Made by a program: the position numbers and the translations under genes
Notes under the pieces: generated by a model
What the model was told of the DNA's origin: nothing
Databases searched by the model: none
The model's input: only the letters and a program-made list of their open reading frames with translations
DNA from: Gnetum montanum
Lineage: Eukaryota; Streptophyta; Gnetopsida; Gnetales; Gnetaceae
Assembly: GCA_015680685.1 (NCBI GenBank)
Contig: MNCI01017890.1
Coordinates: forward strand, 178,757-242,756
Reading direction: 5' to 3'
DNA: 64,000 nucleotides
Part shown: in pieces, positions 11,641 to 23,532 of the stretch
Layout: every line of letters begins with the position of its first letter
How positions within the stretch are numbered: the stretch's first letter is position 1

Positions 11641-12179
11641 GCTAGATCCTTATGGGTACTATGTTCAACAACTGGTCTCTCCAAGAAACTCTTCTAGTCA
11701 TGTGGCCTTTCCCAGTTATTACCACCCCCTGAATATTTTCGACATCCATCTCCATCACCCAAGGGAAAAAACCCACATCTCTTCTACCCTCCATCATCTT
11801 CTCTTGCCACTCCTCCACAACATCCCACTCAGTTGCCACCTACTTGATCAATGCAGGGAGAAATACCGCCATAGCCATAGCAACAAAACGCTACGAGGGC
11901 TATCAACTTACAATCCGCACCTCGACCGAGTGGACCAGAACCCAAGCCATGAAAACATCCTTTCTTCTAGCCTAGTAATCTGAACACACCCTCACCTACG
12001 CCTGTGGCCAGTGCCTCTAAACCTACCAACGCCTCCACCATCATACTACCTAAGTAGCCCTCCGTCCAGCCGCACTCCAACATCCAGACGATCATGCTCA
12101 CACATTCCGTGACCGACTGGATCAAAGCAAGTCATCTTCCCCAGAAATTAATAGATTCGAGAAGCCCCCTCATTTATCT

Positions 12180-15100
12180 TTAGGTGGTTGGGAACAAGCC
12201 ATGCAAAGCTCTTCTAGACTTGGGGTTAAGGATCAATTTGATCTCTCACAATATATACAAGAATTAGAACTTGCACCTGCTAAAGAAGAGCAACATCTGG
12301 CTCGAGTTAGCAGACTAGTCCATCATCGTTCCTTTGGGTTTGGTGGAGGACATCGTGACCACCGTTTGTGGGTGGTCCTATCCTGCTGACTTCCTGGTCA
12401 TCCATGTAGAGAACTGCAAGGGGAACTTTCCAATCATCATGGGAAGAGCTTGGCTAAGCACGATGGATGCACAACTAGGACTCCGAGATCTGTCCCTGGA
12501 AATTTTAAAGGAAATGGACGAGGTTCATCAATAGGTTTCCACTGTTGATGTCCAAGATAATTGGGGGACGCTAAAAATCCCTGAGAGCTTCAAAAAAAAA
12601 CCCTTGGAGCTGAAGTCTTTATCGGCTCACTTGGAATATGCATTCTTGCAAAATGGAAAGCCGGTAATTATCAATGCCGCCCTTACTCCTGAACAGAAAA
12701 AGAGATTGCTAGAGATGGTAAACAAATGGGTTGTTGCATTTGCATGGTCATATCTTGAGTTGATTGGAGTTGATCCCAGGGTCTGCCAGCATCAGATCTA
12801 TCTTGACCCTTCCATGAAGCCATGATGATAGCTACAAAGATGGTTGAATCCCAAACTGAAGCAGATCGTAAAAGATGAAATTGAAAAATTGCTAAAGGTG
12901 AGATTCATCTATTATGTTGCTGATAGAGAATGGGTTAGCCCACTCATTATTGTGCCCAAGAAAGGTGGCAAGTGGAGGCTTTGTATTAATTTCTGGTTGC
13001 TCAATATGGTGACCTTCAAGAACCACTTCCCGCTCCCATTTTTGGACTGGGTGTTGGACACCATCGCAGGACACCATTACTACAACTTTTTGGATGGTTA
13101 TAGTGGTTATAACCAAATCCAAATAGCACCAAAGGACTAAGCCAAAAAAATGTTCACAAGTTCATGGGGGACTTTCACATATAAGAAGATGCCCTTTGGC
13201 CTGTGCAATGCACCTGCTATGTTCCAAAATCTTGTCCTAAGCATCTTCTAGCAACAAATCGGCAATGGTGTGGAAGTCTTCATGAATGACTTCTCCACCT
13301 ATGGGGCCACGTTCGAGCAAGCCTTGGACCGTCCGGAGTAGGTTCTAAAGAGGTGTGTGGACACCAATTTGTGGCTCAATTGGCAAAAGAGCCATTTGAT
13401 GGTCCAAGAGGACATTGTGCTGGGGCATTGCATCTCACAAACAGGGATCAACGTAGACCCTAAAAAGATCAGGGTCATCCAAGGAATCACCCGCCAACCA
13501 AGTACCGTCAAAGATGTTCAGTCATTCCTTGGACACACTAGTTACTACCAGCATTTCATTGAGCACTTCTTGAAGATCGTCTGATTGTTGGTAGAACTTA
13601 CAAAGAAGGACGCTCTATTCATCTAGACCAAGGAATGCAAGTTTGCATTCCAAGCACTGAAACAGAAACTCTTAGAAACTTTGGTTCTACGGGCACCTGA
13701 TTGGTCCAGACCCTTTTACATTATGAAAAATGCCTTCAATTACACCTTGGGAGCTGTGCTTACACAATGTGATGATCAGAAACGTCCATATTATATCCAC
13801 TGTGCAAAGTGTAGCATTGTGGGTGCTTAGCTGAACTACACAACCACTGAGAACGAGTTGATGGCGGTGGTGTTCACCTTGGACAAATTTTAGCACTATG
13901 TGCTCGGATACGAGGTGTTTGTGCACATGGACCACAATGGTATGTGGTTCCTGATGAACAAACCAACAGTGAGCCCCTACATAATCTGGTGGTTGGTGAT
14001 TCTTCAGGAGTTTGATCTTACCATGGTAGATCAAAAGGGGACCGAGAATGTGGTTGCTAACCACTTGTCTCAGTTGCGATGCAATGATGCAGAAGAGGAG
14101 GAGCCCTTATCTAACCAGTTTCTAGATGAACTCCTCTTCATAGGCATAGTTGATCCTCAAGAACCCAAGGAAACCCCTTGGTTTAACCGCATCCTCACCT
14201 ACCTCACAACCTAGGAGCTACCTAAGGAGTGGAACCATTGGCAGAAACAACAGTTTCTCCATAAGGCCAAGCATTTCATGGGAATCAACGACCACCTTTA
14301 CAAGGTGTGCGTAGATGGCCTAGTTCGATGGTGTGTCCTTGATGACGATACGCTGCATGTCCTCCAAGATGCTCACGAGGGCCTTGTGGGGACCACTATA
14401 TTGGACGTTGAATGGCCATTAAAATCTTGCTTGCAGGGTATTATTGGCCTACACTTTTTAGGAATGCCCAATGGTTTGCCCGCTCCTATAAATGATGCCA
14501 GAGGGATGGTGGGATGACGGCATGGTTGGAGGGACCTCAACAGTGGATCCAGCCACTGGAGCCTTTTGACATCTGGGGTATCAACTTCATGGGGCCCGTC
14601 ATCCCCTTGTCAAAAAGAAAGACACACATGATCGTAGCTATGGACTATTGTACAAAGTGGGTAGAAGCAGTAGACATCATCAACTGTTCTTCCAACACCA
14701 CTGCACGATTTTTCCAGCAACAAATCGTTACCAGGTTTGAAGTGCCACGTGCACTCATTTCTGACAATGGGACTCACTTCACGGGTGTGATTTTTCAGAA
14801 ACTCATGCAACACTTGGGGGTAACACATAAATTTATAGCACCCTATCACCCCCAAGCCAACAAGCAAGTTGAAGTCACCAATAGGGAGATCACCAAGATC
14901 CTTACCCAAACAATTAGCAAATACAGGAGGGATTGGAGTACCAAGCTCAACGATGCCCTATGGGCCTATCGCTCCACTTGGAAACTTCCTGTAGGGTACT
15001 CTCCCTATGAGTTAGTGTATGAAAAGTTGCCAACGCTTCCAATCCAAGAAGAACTCCAAACACTATCCACCGCCAGTGACCTTGACCTTGACCTACCGCT

Positions 15101-15401
15101 AGCATCATATGAACAACTAATCAATTTAAGTGTGCTAGATGAGAACCGATTAGTGGCCCTGTTTTCAAATGAAATCCACAAGGCCTATAAGAAGAAACAA
15201 CATGATCTTAGGATTTGGAAGGTCACATTTAGATGTGGAGACAAGGTGTTGTATTGGAACCCCTCACATGTATCCCAACCGACCAAGTTTCAAACACTAT
15301 GGGAGGAACCTTATATTGTCTCCGAAACCTTTCCATCTGGGGCCTTGCTGATCCACAAACCTGACGACCCCACCAGAACACAGTTAGTCAACCACCAATA
15401 A
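12180..15401 (+). pseudogene. Element A pol relic (protease, RT, RNase H, integrase)
   Basis: Protease at 12190-12530: CKALLDLG at the active site, then GRAWLST. RT at 12840-13620: NPKLKQIVKDEIEKLL, VPKKGGKWRLC, YSGYNQIQIAPKD, FGLCNAPA, and the catalytic box at about 13283 reads FMND instead of FMDD. RNase H at 13700-14100: YIMKNASNYTLGA..., ending EFDLTMVDQKGTENVVA. Integrase at 14280-15400: an HHCC region, core INFMGP (first Asp reads Asn), ISDNGTHF, and the Glu of QVEVTNREI exactly 35 residues after that Asp, then a C-terminal GDKVLYWNPSHV block ending LVNHQ-stop. The integrase core, 14514-15401, is the longest open part (295 codons). Scattered stops break the rest. Confidence 0.9.
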
Positions 15402-17050
15402 TTAAAACCTTTCTATGAACTCCACACAACCAGTGCCACTGCTTCATCATCACCCATTCGACCACGTTCCATTTTCTATGTCTCCTCCTTTCCACCCAGT
15501 CATGAGGGAGACTATCATCCCTGCTGATCCATTTCACTACACCCCTCACCATTTTGTCATTTTTTGTTTTATACTTTTTATTTTACATTTTTTTGTTTTT
15601 CACCATCATTCTTACGTTTGCACATTCTTTGAACATTTTTTCCTTTTCTTTACTTATTTTTTCATTTCTTTGTACCTGTCCATTTTTTTCGCGTAATTGC
15701 TAATATGTTGTCGTATTGTCTTCAGGTGTCTGGCACGGTCAATTTTCGTACGATGGGTACTGTAATAGTCTTCCTTGTTATCTGGCTCCCACCATTGCAT
15801 GGTTTTCCTTGGATTTTACGTTTGTTTTCACTTCATAAACTTGGCAGTGAGTTCACGTCATTCACCCATTCACCATTCCATGGTTTTCCTTCTGTTGCAA
15901 ACATGCAACCCCTTCACTTAAAAAAATTATAATTAATGTGTGGCTTGTGTAGTTCCCATAATTGGGGATGATCCACTAGTTGGATTAGGTGTGACTTCAA
16001 GGGGAATGCTTTATTTTTTGTTCTATTCTATTCCTTAGGTTGCTAGTGTGCCCTTACGGATTTCCTCCCACTCCAAGTGTCTCCCTCCATGAAAGTTTCT
16101 GGGTAGTTCGACCTTGCATGGTGTGGCGCTTAGAAAAACAAAAAGAAAAATATATATATATATATATATATAGAATGAGGATTCAAAGCACACCCCTTAG
16201 TCAGATGCATGCAAACACGCATGGATCTTCACATGCTGTGGTTCCCCCGAACAAAAGAAAAGAAAACTGACTCACTGTGGAATTCAAAGCACACCCCTTA
16301 GACCACCTCTCACGGGCCATACACATTAGTTATGGGACTTCCTTGGTTCCCTCTAACTTCATCCCATTTCACTTCCTTCTTCTCATGTTTCCTGGAGTGC
16401 TGGTTCTCTATGGGGTTATTCTTGCTTCCTTGTGGAATGGTCAAGACTTCGTCTATTGTTGCGATGTCACTGACTGTGGATGGGTTTGGGTTTGCCCTTA
16501 GGAAAGGTTCTACCGGGTCACTTAACGACAATCGCACACGGGGTTTCATGTGGCCAACACTCGGAATTTCCATTCTCTCCTCTTCCTCTATTCTTATTTC
16601 TCTCCGTACTCACCTCACTGCCCTTTTAATGTTTTGTGTGTTTGTCGTGTTTTCTGTAGGCCTCTCATGCCTTGGAGGGATCTCTTGGTTTGGAGTCTTA
16701 ACTAGCTAACACTAATTCTTGGCACTTGGGCCCATGGACCCTAATGTTGAGGGTATGCAGGGGCTATGAAGGCTATTTCCTGTTATGGGGAGGACCCACC
16801 TGCGTATTCCTGGTCCCGCTTGTTAAGCCTTCCATCCTATGGATTTCTTGGTCGACTGGTTTCAGTGTCCCATCACTCGATTTCTTCCTCATGGAGTTCT
16901 TTTTGTGTCTTGTTCTCTGATTTTGTTTCTTCATGCTCTGTTACCTTCCTCATGTCCTCAATCATGACCTAGCCTTTCACACGCTTCAACCGCTCCAATT
17001 TGGTTTTTCAAATTCCTCGTTTCGGGTGTTTTTTGGGTTGGTCAATGTTG
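15402..17050 (+). other. Element A post-pol non-coding region
   Basis: A polypurine-tract-like CAGTCATGAGGGA lies at 15497-15509. A T-rich stretch (15540-15690) and a (TA)n run (16151-16172) follow. Two copies of ATTCAAAGCACACCCCTTAG are at 16179-16198 and 16281-16300. No coding capacity is evident. B1, B2 and C have clearly related sequence at the same place. Confidence 0.7.
16151..16172. repeat. (TA)11 microsatellite
   Basis: An uninterrupted TA dinucleotide run inside the post-pol region of element A. Confidence 0.95.
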
Positions 17051-17123
17051 GTCAATGGGTGTACAGGATTATGTATACGGGGCCCCGTATACACAGTCCC
17101 TGTGTATATGTGGCCCCATTGAC
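17051..17123. promoter_or_regulatory. Long inverted repeat with 22-bp perfect palindrome upstream of the extra ORF in A
   Basis: The perfect palindrome 17072-17093 is centred on GGGGCCCC. It is flanked by GTCAATGGG (17051-17059) and its reverse complement CCCATTGAC (17115-17123), with partly matching sequence in between. The whole 73 bases could form a hairpin or cruciform. It lies about 190 bp before the ATG at 17315. The style resembles the palindromic clusters at the start of the LTRs of these elements. Confidence 0.75.
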
Positions 17124-17132
17124 ATCGTGTGT

Positions 17133-17150
17133 AATTAATTAATTAATTAG
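17133..17150. repeat. (TAAT)n short tandem repeat
   Basis: About four units of AATT/TAAT follow the inverted repeat in element A. Confidence 0.9.
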
Positions 17151-17314
17151 TTTGTTAATTATGAAAACTTTGGTCCTAACCCATAAATTAACACTCCAGA
17201 AGACTTAACAGTGTGCCTATGCCAATAACATAACTTGGTCAAACTAAGAAAGTATATACAGACCATCTTAAGCTACTTATGAACAGTCTAACGGGTGGTT
17301 ATGTTTGATTGCAA

Positions 17315-20167
17315 ATGGCATCCAAACCGAGGCATCCAAGGGATGAAGGATCATCACAACTAAGGGACAAGCGTCCATGCATGGGAAGGGGATGAGGTGT
17401 GCAACCGCCAGAGCATGCGGAGGGCTCTCATGCAACTGGGTCCTTCCGCAAAAGACCTGACATGGAATCTGTTCATCAGATTCCTGAAGAGGAGATTCCC
17501 AATGAGCAATCGCTTGGGGATGAGACTCCTTGGATAGCACCACAGCTTGAGGTCATCCTGACCCAAGCCTACCTTGATGCTATCATGCTGCACGAGATGT
17601 AGCAAATGGTCCTTCAAGAGCTAAATTTTGGACCATTTCTCGAGAACGTGCCAGAAGACGTGAGGCTCCAACTGCAGAACTCTGCGATGTGGCCAATCAT
17701 CACAACCAGTGGTGAATGGTACTTAGGAGAAACTTATCTTTTCTAGAAGAATCAGCAACTAGGGTCTAGAGTAAGAATCAAAGACATTTATGTCTCTTAC
17801 TCTTCAGAGAAAATAGCGCAGGCTCTAGGGTTACCCGAAACTAGGGCAGACGTGGTAGAAATTCCAAAGCAAGCTAATCCATAGGTAAAGGTGAAGTGGA
17901 CCAAATGGTACTATGGGGTAGAGCGCAAGGAATTTGGCTCCTTGACCATGGTGGAGAGAGTGTACTCAAAGATCGTGTCTTACCACTTGAACCCAACGGT
18001 AAGACCCAGCAAAATCATAGCCTTCTCTGCTCATGCGTGTGCCACCTTGAGTGAGAAATTCCCAATGAGTCTTCCACGACTGTTATTTTTGGAGATAGAA
18101 AAGAGGTTCGCTAAGAACGAATGTGGAAGATGAGCATTCCCCTTTCCCTACCTAATCCAAAAGTTGTGCAAATGAGCAGGGATAGCACGATATTCCAATG
18201 ATGTAGTTCGACATGCCCCAATTACCTCGTGATGAGAGATGATGAAAGATAAAAATCCTGCCTTCACACAGATAGAGGAGGAGCAGCAACCACCTCCACC
18301 ACCTGCATAAACAATGCAGCAGGGCTCACAAAACACTAGAGAATACATCTACGAGATCCTAGAAATGCTCTTGAGCTAGTAAGAGCAATCCAGCAGGATT
18401 GGTGGAGGAGCAGACCCTTCGGTCTATCACCTTGCCATGAACCACCTGGAGCAAGTGGCTCAATCAGTTAGCTTACTTGAAAGAGCAGGGTCGATATTCT
18501 CTACCGCCCGAGCACAAGTTCCAACCAGAATAGATCCAAACATATAAGATGTATCAACTTCAACCCAATAGTTATTCCTTAAAATCTTAGGGAATGCTGC
18601 TACCTTCTCAGTATGCTTGGAAGATGGTGAAGAGGCGACGGTCCTGGTGATGCAGCACTAGGGATAGGAAGTTACGGCCAAAGTGGTTGCTGACATAATT
18701 GCTATGGCTTTCAATGCACCGGAAGCACCTGTACTAACATTCATGGACTACAAGATGTACAAGTGTCTGCCGAAAGTTCGCATAGCTAGATTGATGCAGC
18801 CCAACATGAAGAGTTGTTGGACCGACTGGTGGGAACCAGGAAACTGCTTCTGGATGTCTTCAACCTTCTAGACAACATTACTGCAACCCAGTCGGAGCTG
18901 CTCTTGGCAAGGGGCAAGAGCCTCATTTTGGAGGGGCAACTTGAAGCTGCTTAAGTCACTTGTCAGCACTTGGCAATTGAGGTAGCCCAATTAAGAGCCC
19001 AGCTTGCCGATCCAGCCATCCTCAACTGTGAAATAACAAGAGATGAAGCTTCTCAATAGCTTCAACTTAAACTTCAGGTTGTTGAGGATGTGCAAGAGAT
19101 GGTGATCTTCGACAACCCCTTGGAAGATGCTTGAGCATATTACTTAGAAAAGGACTTGGTGGAGGTTCGCTAGGAGAACGTGTAGCTAACCGCAGAGGTT
19201 CATCGTCTGTGCAATGTTGGTGTAGAGAATGAACACATGAAAATTTTCATCCACCAACATTAAGAGGAGCTAGCCAGGGTGAACGCTGACATAAGAAGGT
19301 TGGCTACTAAAAATTGAAATCTGTCAATGGAGGAGGTTCGGGCATTGTGACAGAAGTTTGCAATTGAAATTTTTGCTTGGAAGAACAAGGCCTTGAAATT
19401 TGAAAAAGTCAAAAATAATTATAGGGACCAAGTGGGATTATAGAAGGAGATAAATGAGAAGCACATTCAAGTCGTCAAAGCCAAGATGAACCAAGCACTC
19501 TAGCAGCTCCAAGAGGGAGGCGATGTATGGCAATCTATCTTCGATGGGTTGAACACCTACAACAAAGTGGAAATATGCCTGAAGGAGCTACAGATTGAGG
19601 AGATGAAAAAATACATGGAGTTGGCCAACCTTCGATATGCAAACCTAGCTATGCTCACAGCCGGGAGACCATGATCAGAATTGGAAAAAAAATGGCTACC
19701 TTGTATTCCCTATACGAGGGAGATTTTCAGGCGCACAAGGCAACAAAACAAAAGCTGGCAACAGCAAACGTAGAACTCGAGGTCCTTCGCACAAGCTTTG
19801 AAGGACAACGTATAGTTGTAGAGGACCTGGGCCATAGAATGAATGACTACCAGCAGCTGCAGGCATCAATCCGAGTGTTCAACATCGAATGTAAGCAGTT
19901 TGCAGCCTGGTTTGTCAACCTAAAAGAACTCCTTCTGGCACTGCCCTGCCCTTGGGTGGTTCTAGTTCCAACACACATTGGAGAAGCTGCCTAGACAGTG
20001 AATGATCCCAAAAGCAAAGAAAAAAAATGAGGGATCTCTTGAAGGCTTTCTGGCTACCTCCATAAGTTGCAGCTGCTGCGGGGCAACCGTCATCCATGCC
20101 GCCACCAACGCATGGGCCAGAGGCTAGAGAAGGTTTGTCAGAACCACCACCCCCAGGGATGATGTGA
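17315..20167 (+). pseudogene. Element A extra 3' ORF (env position), globular plus coiled-coil protein
   Basis: A long reading frame between pol and the 3' LTR, on the same strand as gag-pol. One frame from ATG 17315 (MASKPRHPRDEG) runs to about 18790, broken only by stop codons. It then shifts, and shifts again in an A-run near 19685, with a last slip in an A-run near 20027. A Pro-rich tail ends PPPPGMM-stop at 20167. The N-terminal half contains GEWYLGETYLF, IAQALGLPETRADVV and PYLIQKLCK. The layout resembles, from memory, the so-called putative plant transposon protein domain (PF20167-like); this is unproven. The C-terminal half (about 18800-19950) has heptad-like hydrophobic spacing and long charged helices, so it is probably coiled coil. 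I see no signal peptide or membrane segment, which argues against a classical envelope. Element C has a homologue at 24114; B1 and B2 do not. Confidence 0.75.
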
Positions 20168-20407
20168 TCTTCTCTAGAAATTTTGTGCATCATCCTACAT
20201 AGTAGAGGCTCTAGGACTAGCGAAGTGTTCAATTTTGTCTCTAAACATCGCCATTTTTGTAATTTTTCCTCCTTTGTAACTCGGGCACTTGGTCGAATTC
20301 ATGTTGTGTCATGTGTGTGTCATGTATGTGTTTAAGTTATCTGTGTTGTAAATACGAATCCATACCTTCCAAATTGTAAAGTAACTTGAGGACAAGTTTT
20401 TTGTCAG
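20168..20407 (+). other. Element A 3' untranslated stretch
   Basis: Short non-coding sequence between the extra ORF and the PPT. It contains TTGTAA-rich DNA and a GAGGACAAGTTTT block just before the PPT; the B elements keep a comparable GAGGA.GAGTTTTCATT block. Confidence 0.6.
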
Positions 20408-20418
20408 TCGTGGGGGTA
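20408..20418 (+). promoter_or_regulatory. Element A polypurine tract
   Basis: TCGTGGGGGTA lies immediately before the 3' LTR start TGATGAAG. This is the expected site for plus-strand priming. B1 has TCATGGGGGTA in the same place. Confidence 0.8.
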
Positions 20419-21319
20419 TGATGAAGTGTCATTAAGTCAATGTGTTAATTGGGCCACGTATACATGGCCGCGTCGACGTGGGCCTGTCGACGTAGCCTCC
20501 CTACGTCGATGCGGCCCTGTTTACGCAGCCGCCTATCCCAACCTATAAATAAGAGGGCCTTCCACCTCATTTATGCACCTTTTGAGTAGTTGCAGTGAAG
20601 CTCTTACAGTTTTTTCCCGCAGGAGATAGAATATTTTCCAAGTGCCCGTAGCAGGTGTAAGAAAAGTGATCGGCTCTTTATTCGAGTGTTGATGTATCTG
20701 AGCCCATTGGCGTGATGAAAATAAAGATGAACTATTCAAGCATTCCTTGCAGCATTTGGACTTAGCTATTTTTATGCATTCAATAGTTTAATATGTTTAT
20801 GCTTTATTAGTTACTTGTTAATTACTTAAGTTTTCATTATTGTTATCTTAATCGCTATCGCTTATCTGTAGTTCGTGAAGGCCATAAGTATGACCATCTC
20901 GAACGTAAATCAAACACTTGGTAAGCCCAATGACGCTTAATGTATGGTAACCCAGAAGTGTTAGGAGATGCTCAGAACGTGCTCCGAAGATGGGACTGGA
21001 TACTTATGCTATGAATAGTTAGAATATAAGCTAGGATAATTATAGATTAGATAATAGTTTATTTCTTACTTTTTATACCTTAATTAGCCGCCAAAAGATA
21101 ATTAAAAAGCTATAAAAATCATTAGCCTTAGTCTCACTTAACCATCATAAACAGAACCTCACAAGTGAGATTAGGATGAAAATGACCGTTCTAATCCAAG
21201 GATTCACTGGTTAGAGTCTGGTATATGTTAAGTGCTTACAGTCTGCGGATTTCGACCGAGTCACGTGTGAATGCTCGTGATTCGTATGGTTGGGCGTAGG
21301 GGTACCTAGCCGCTCATTA
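20419..21319 (+). repeat. Element A 3' LTR
   Basis: It starts TGATGAAGTGTC and ends CTCATTA (terminal CA changed to TA). TATAAATA sits about 125 bp in, as in the 5' LTR. Differences from the 5' LTR in the first 110 bases are all transitions. Confidence 0.93.
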
Positions 21320-21324
21320 TGCAT
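21320..21324 (+). repeat. Right target-site duplication of element A (TGCAT)
   Basis: It matches 8552-8556 exactly. Element C integrase sequence continues directly after it. Confidence 0.95.
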
Positions 21325-22025
21325 GGTAAACACATTTGCTATGCCTAGAGTACTAATTTCTAACATTGGAACACATTTCATAGATTCTACTTTTTACAAG
21401 CTAATACAACACTTAGAGGTGCAACTTAAACTTACAACATCCTATGACCGCTAACCTAATGGTCAAGTAGAGCTCACTAATAGGGAAATCACATGGATTC
21501 TAACATAGAATCAGTAGATATAGGAAATATTAGAGCACTAAAATCAACTATACCCTTTGAGCATATCATTTAAAATAAAAACTTCCTATAAAATACTCTC
21601 CCTATAAGTTATTCTATCGATAGTTACCCAAACTCCCAATTCAAACTGAACTTTGTGCACTCACAATTGCTTGTGAACTTGACTTAGATGTTAACCCAGC
21701 ACAAAAATAATGAATCATGACATTTAGCGTGCTAGATAAAAATCAAAGAGTAGCATTAATGATGAATGAAATGCATGAGATACAAAATAAACAACATCAC
21801 GATGCATTGATTAGGAAAGTTACATTTAAACCAAGAGATAAGATTCTCTATTGGAATCTCATGCATGTGCTAAAATGAACTAAGTTCCAAAGATATGGAA
21901 AGGACCTTACATTATTCACTCAACTTTTTCTTCTAAGACTATAACAATTTATCACCCAACAAGCCCTCAAAAGCACATGTTAGTCAACATCTAGCAACTT
22001 AAACCATTCATGAACTTCCAAGTAA
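21325..22025 (+). pseudogene. Element C integrase relic, second part
   Basis: It continues the reading interrupted at 8556. LISNIGTHF, where the second catalytic Asp reads Asn, is followed by LIQHLEVQLKLTT and QVELTNREIT, then the C-terminal KPRDKILYWNLMHV-like block and LVNI-stop-QLKPF at the end of pol. Stops are frequent. Confidence 0.8.
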
Positions 22026-23530
22026 TTGACCATAACACTAACACATTTGATCAAGAACAAGCATGTTTTATTTTCCAAATCTCCTCCTTCCAACTTAGTC
22101 ATGTGGGAGATATCCATCTACCATAACATCTTGTTGAGGTTAAAATGTTTATCTTTTTTTTTGCAACATTTTTTATATGTTTTTCAATTTTTTAATATAT
22201 TACTAATTATTTTATATATTTTCATTTTCTTTGTTATCTTCATTTAGTCTTGTTTGAAATATCAAATTTTGTGTCATGGTGCTACGAATTTTAGAAATTG
22301 TTGAACAAAGCTATGAAAGTTATGATTGATTGCAAAAGGGTAACTTTGTCCTTAGAATATGTTTTCTACTAATAGACTACTAATTTTTTTGGTGGTATCA
22401 AGTAATGATTTCATGACATCCACCCATTCCATGTATTCCATGTGAAGTATGCATCATGGGAACATCAAGGTTCTTTCACATTAAAACTAGAAGTAACATG
22501 TGATCTTGTTATCTAATGAACTAGGAAAGGACCAAGGGAAATGGAAGAGGATGTGACCTCAAGGGGATTTTTTGTGTTCTTTTTTCAACACTCTTCTTCA
22601 ATTCTAGGACTTCTCATTGGCATATCATCACTCCTACTATATTTCATAAAAGGAAGCATGTATCTACATGATGTGGTTTTAGTAAAAAGGTAGAAAAAAT
22701 TAACAACTAATAATTCAAATCACATCCCCTAGAAAATCTCATGGGCTATAAGAACTAGTTATGGGGCTAAAAAGACATGCTATCCATGCATGAAGAAACC
22801 CCTCTAACTCAAGCCCTACCTACCTTTTTCTCTTTTCTTCTTCTCTTAGAGTGATGATTATCTTTTGTGGATGTCATAGGCTCTTGATGGTAGAAGAGAA
22901 AGAATATGTCAATGTAAGATCACTATAATTGAAATGGACTTGCTCTAGACTTTGAATGAACCAATAATAGATCATCTTAATCACAAATTTTACTAAGGGT
23001 CTCATGTAACCATGATGCAACTCATTCATCTTTCATTCTCTATTTACCATTCATATGCTCCATTTTATCTTAGATCATTACCTCATGTCATGGTGAATTA
23101 ATAGTTTTGTATTCTAGATTGTATAATAGTAAGATGATTCCACACATGGATATGGAATTTGACTTAAAATAACCACTCATCATCCTAGGTATCTTCGAGT
23201 TCCTTGTGATAAGGTTATGCAAGGACATTTTAGGCATAAGCTTGCTTTGGGGAGGATCCACTTGCATATATTTTGGTTTACTTTAAGTTTGATTCCTTAA
23301 TCATGAGCCCCATGGCAATCTTGATCTTCTTGAAAGCTTGAAACATCCAATTTTTGCTCTATTTTATCATTAGAAATATCTTTGAAAACCTCATCCCACA
23401 TGATCAAATTGCTTCAATTTCTTAAACCATACCCTCAGTTATATATTCTCTATGATTTTCTAGCTTTTTGGCTTGCATTTGATCTATTTTCAATCATAAA
23501 CTTGTTCAAAATTCCTCAACATCCTCAAGT
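22026..23530 (+). other. Element C post-pol non-coding region
   Basis: It parallels 15402-17050 of element A. A PPT-like AGTCATGTGGGAGA lies at 22097-22110, a T-rich stretch at 22148-22240 and the conserved block AATTCAAATCACATCCCCTAG at 22711-22731. No protein signal is visible. Confidence 0.65.
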
Positions 23531-23532
23531 GA

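Larger units (their letters stand above)
8557..21319 (+). mobile_element. Element A: complete-structure Athila/Tat-like Ty3/gypsy retrotransposon (12.8 kb) nested in C
   Basis: Two 901-bp LTRs, TSD TGCAT, tRNA-Asp-like PBS, gag, protease-RT-RNase H-integrase, a long post-pol region, an extra 3' ORF of about 900 codons, and a PPT. It is inserted inside the integrase of element C; the C reading resumes at 21325. The Athila/Tat assignment rests on the EFDLTM..KG.ENV RNase H end, the DIWGI.FMGP integrase core and the tRNA-Asp PBS, as known for that clade. ORFs carry scattered stops and a few frame breaks, so this copy is not autonomous now. Confidence 0.93.

Noticed and set aside
16332-16972. Several plus-strand frames rich in Phe, Leu and Ser that look like membrane proteins
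   Set aside because: They lie in the T-rich post-pol region of element A, are not conserved as protein in B1, B2 or C, and hydrophobicity follows from T-rich DNA. I do not regard them as an envelope protein.
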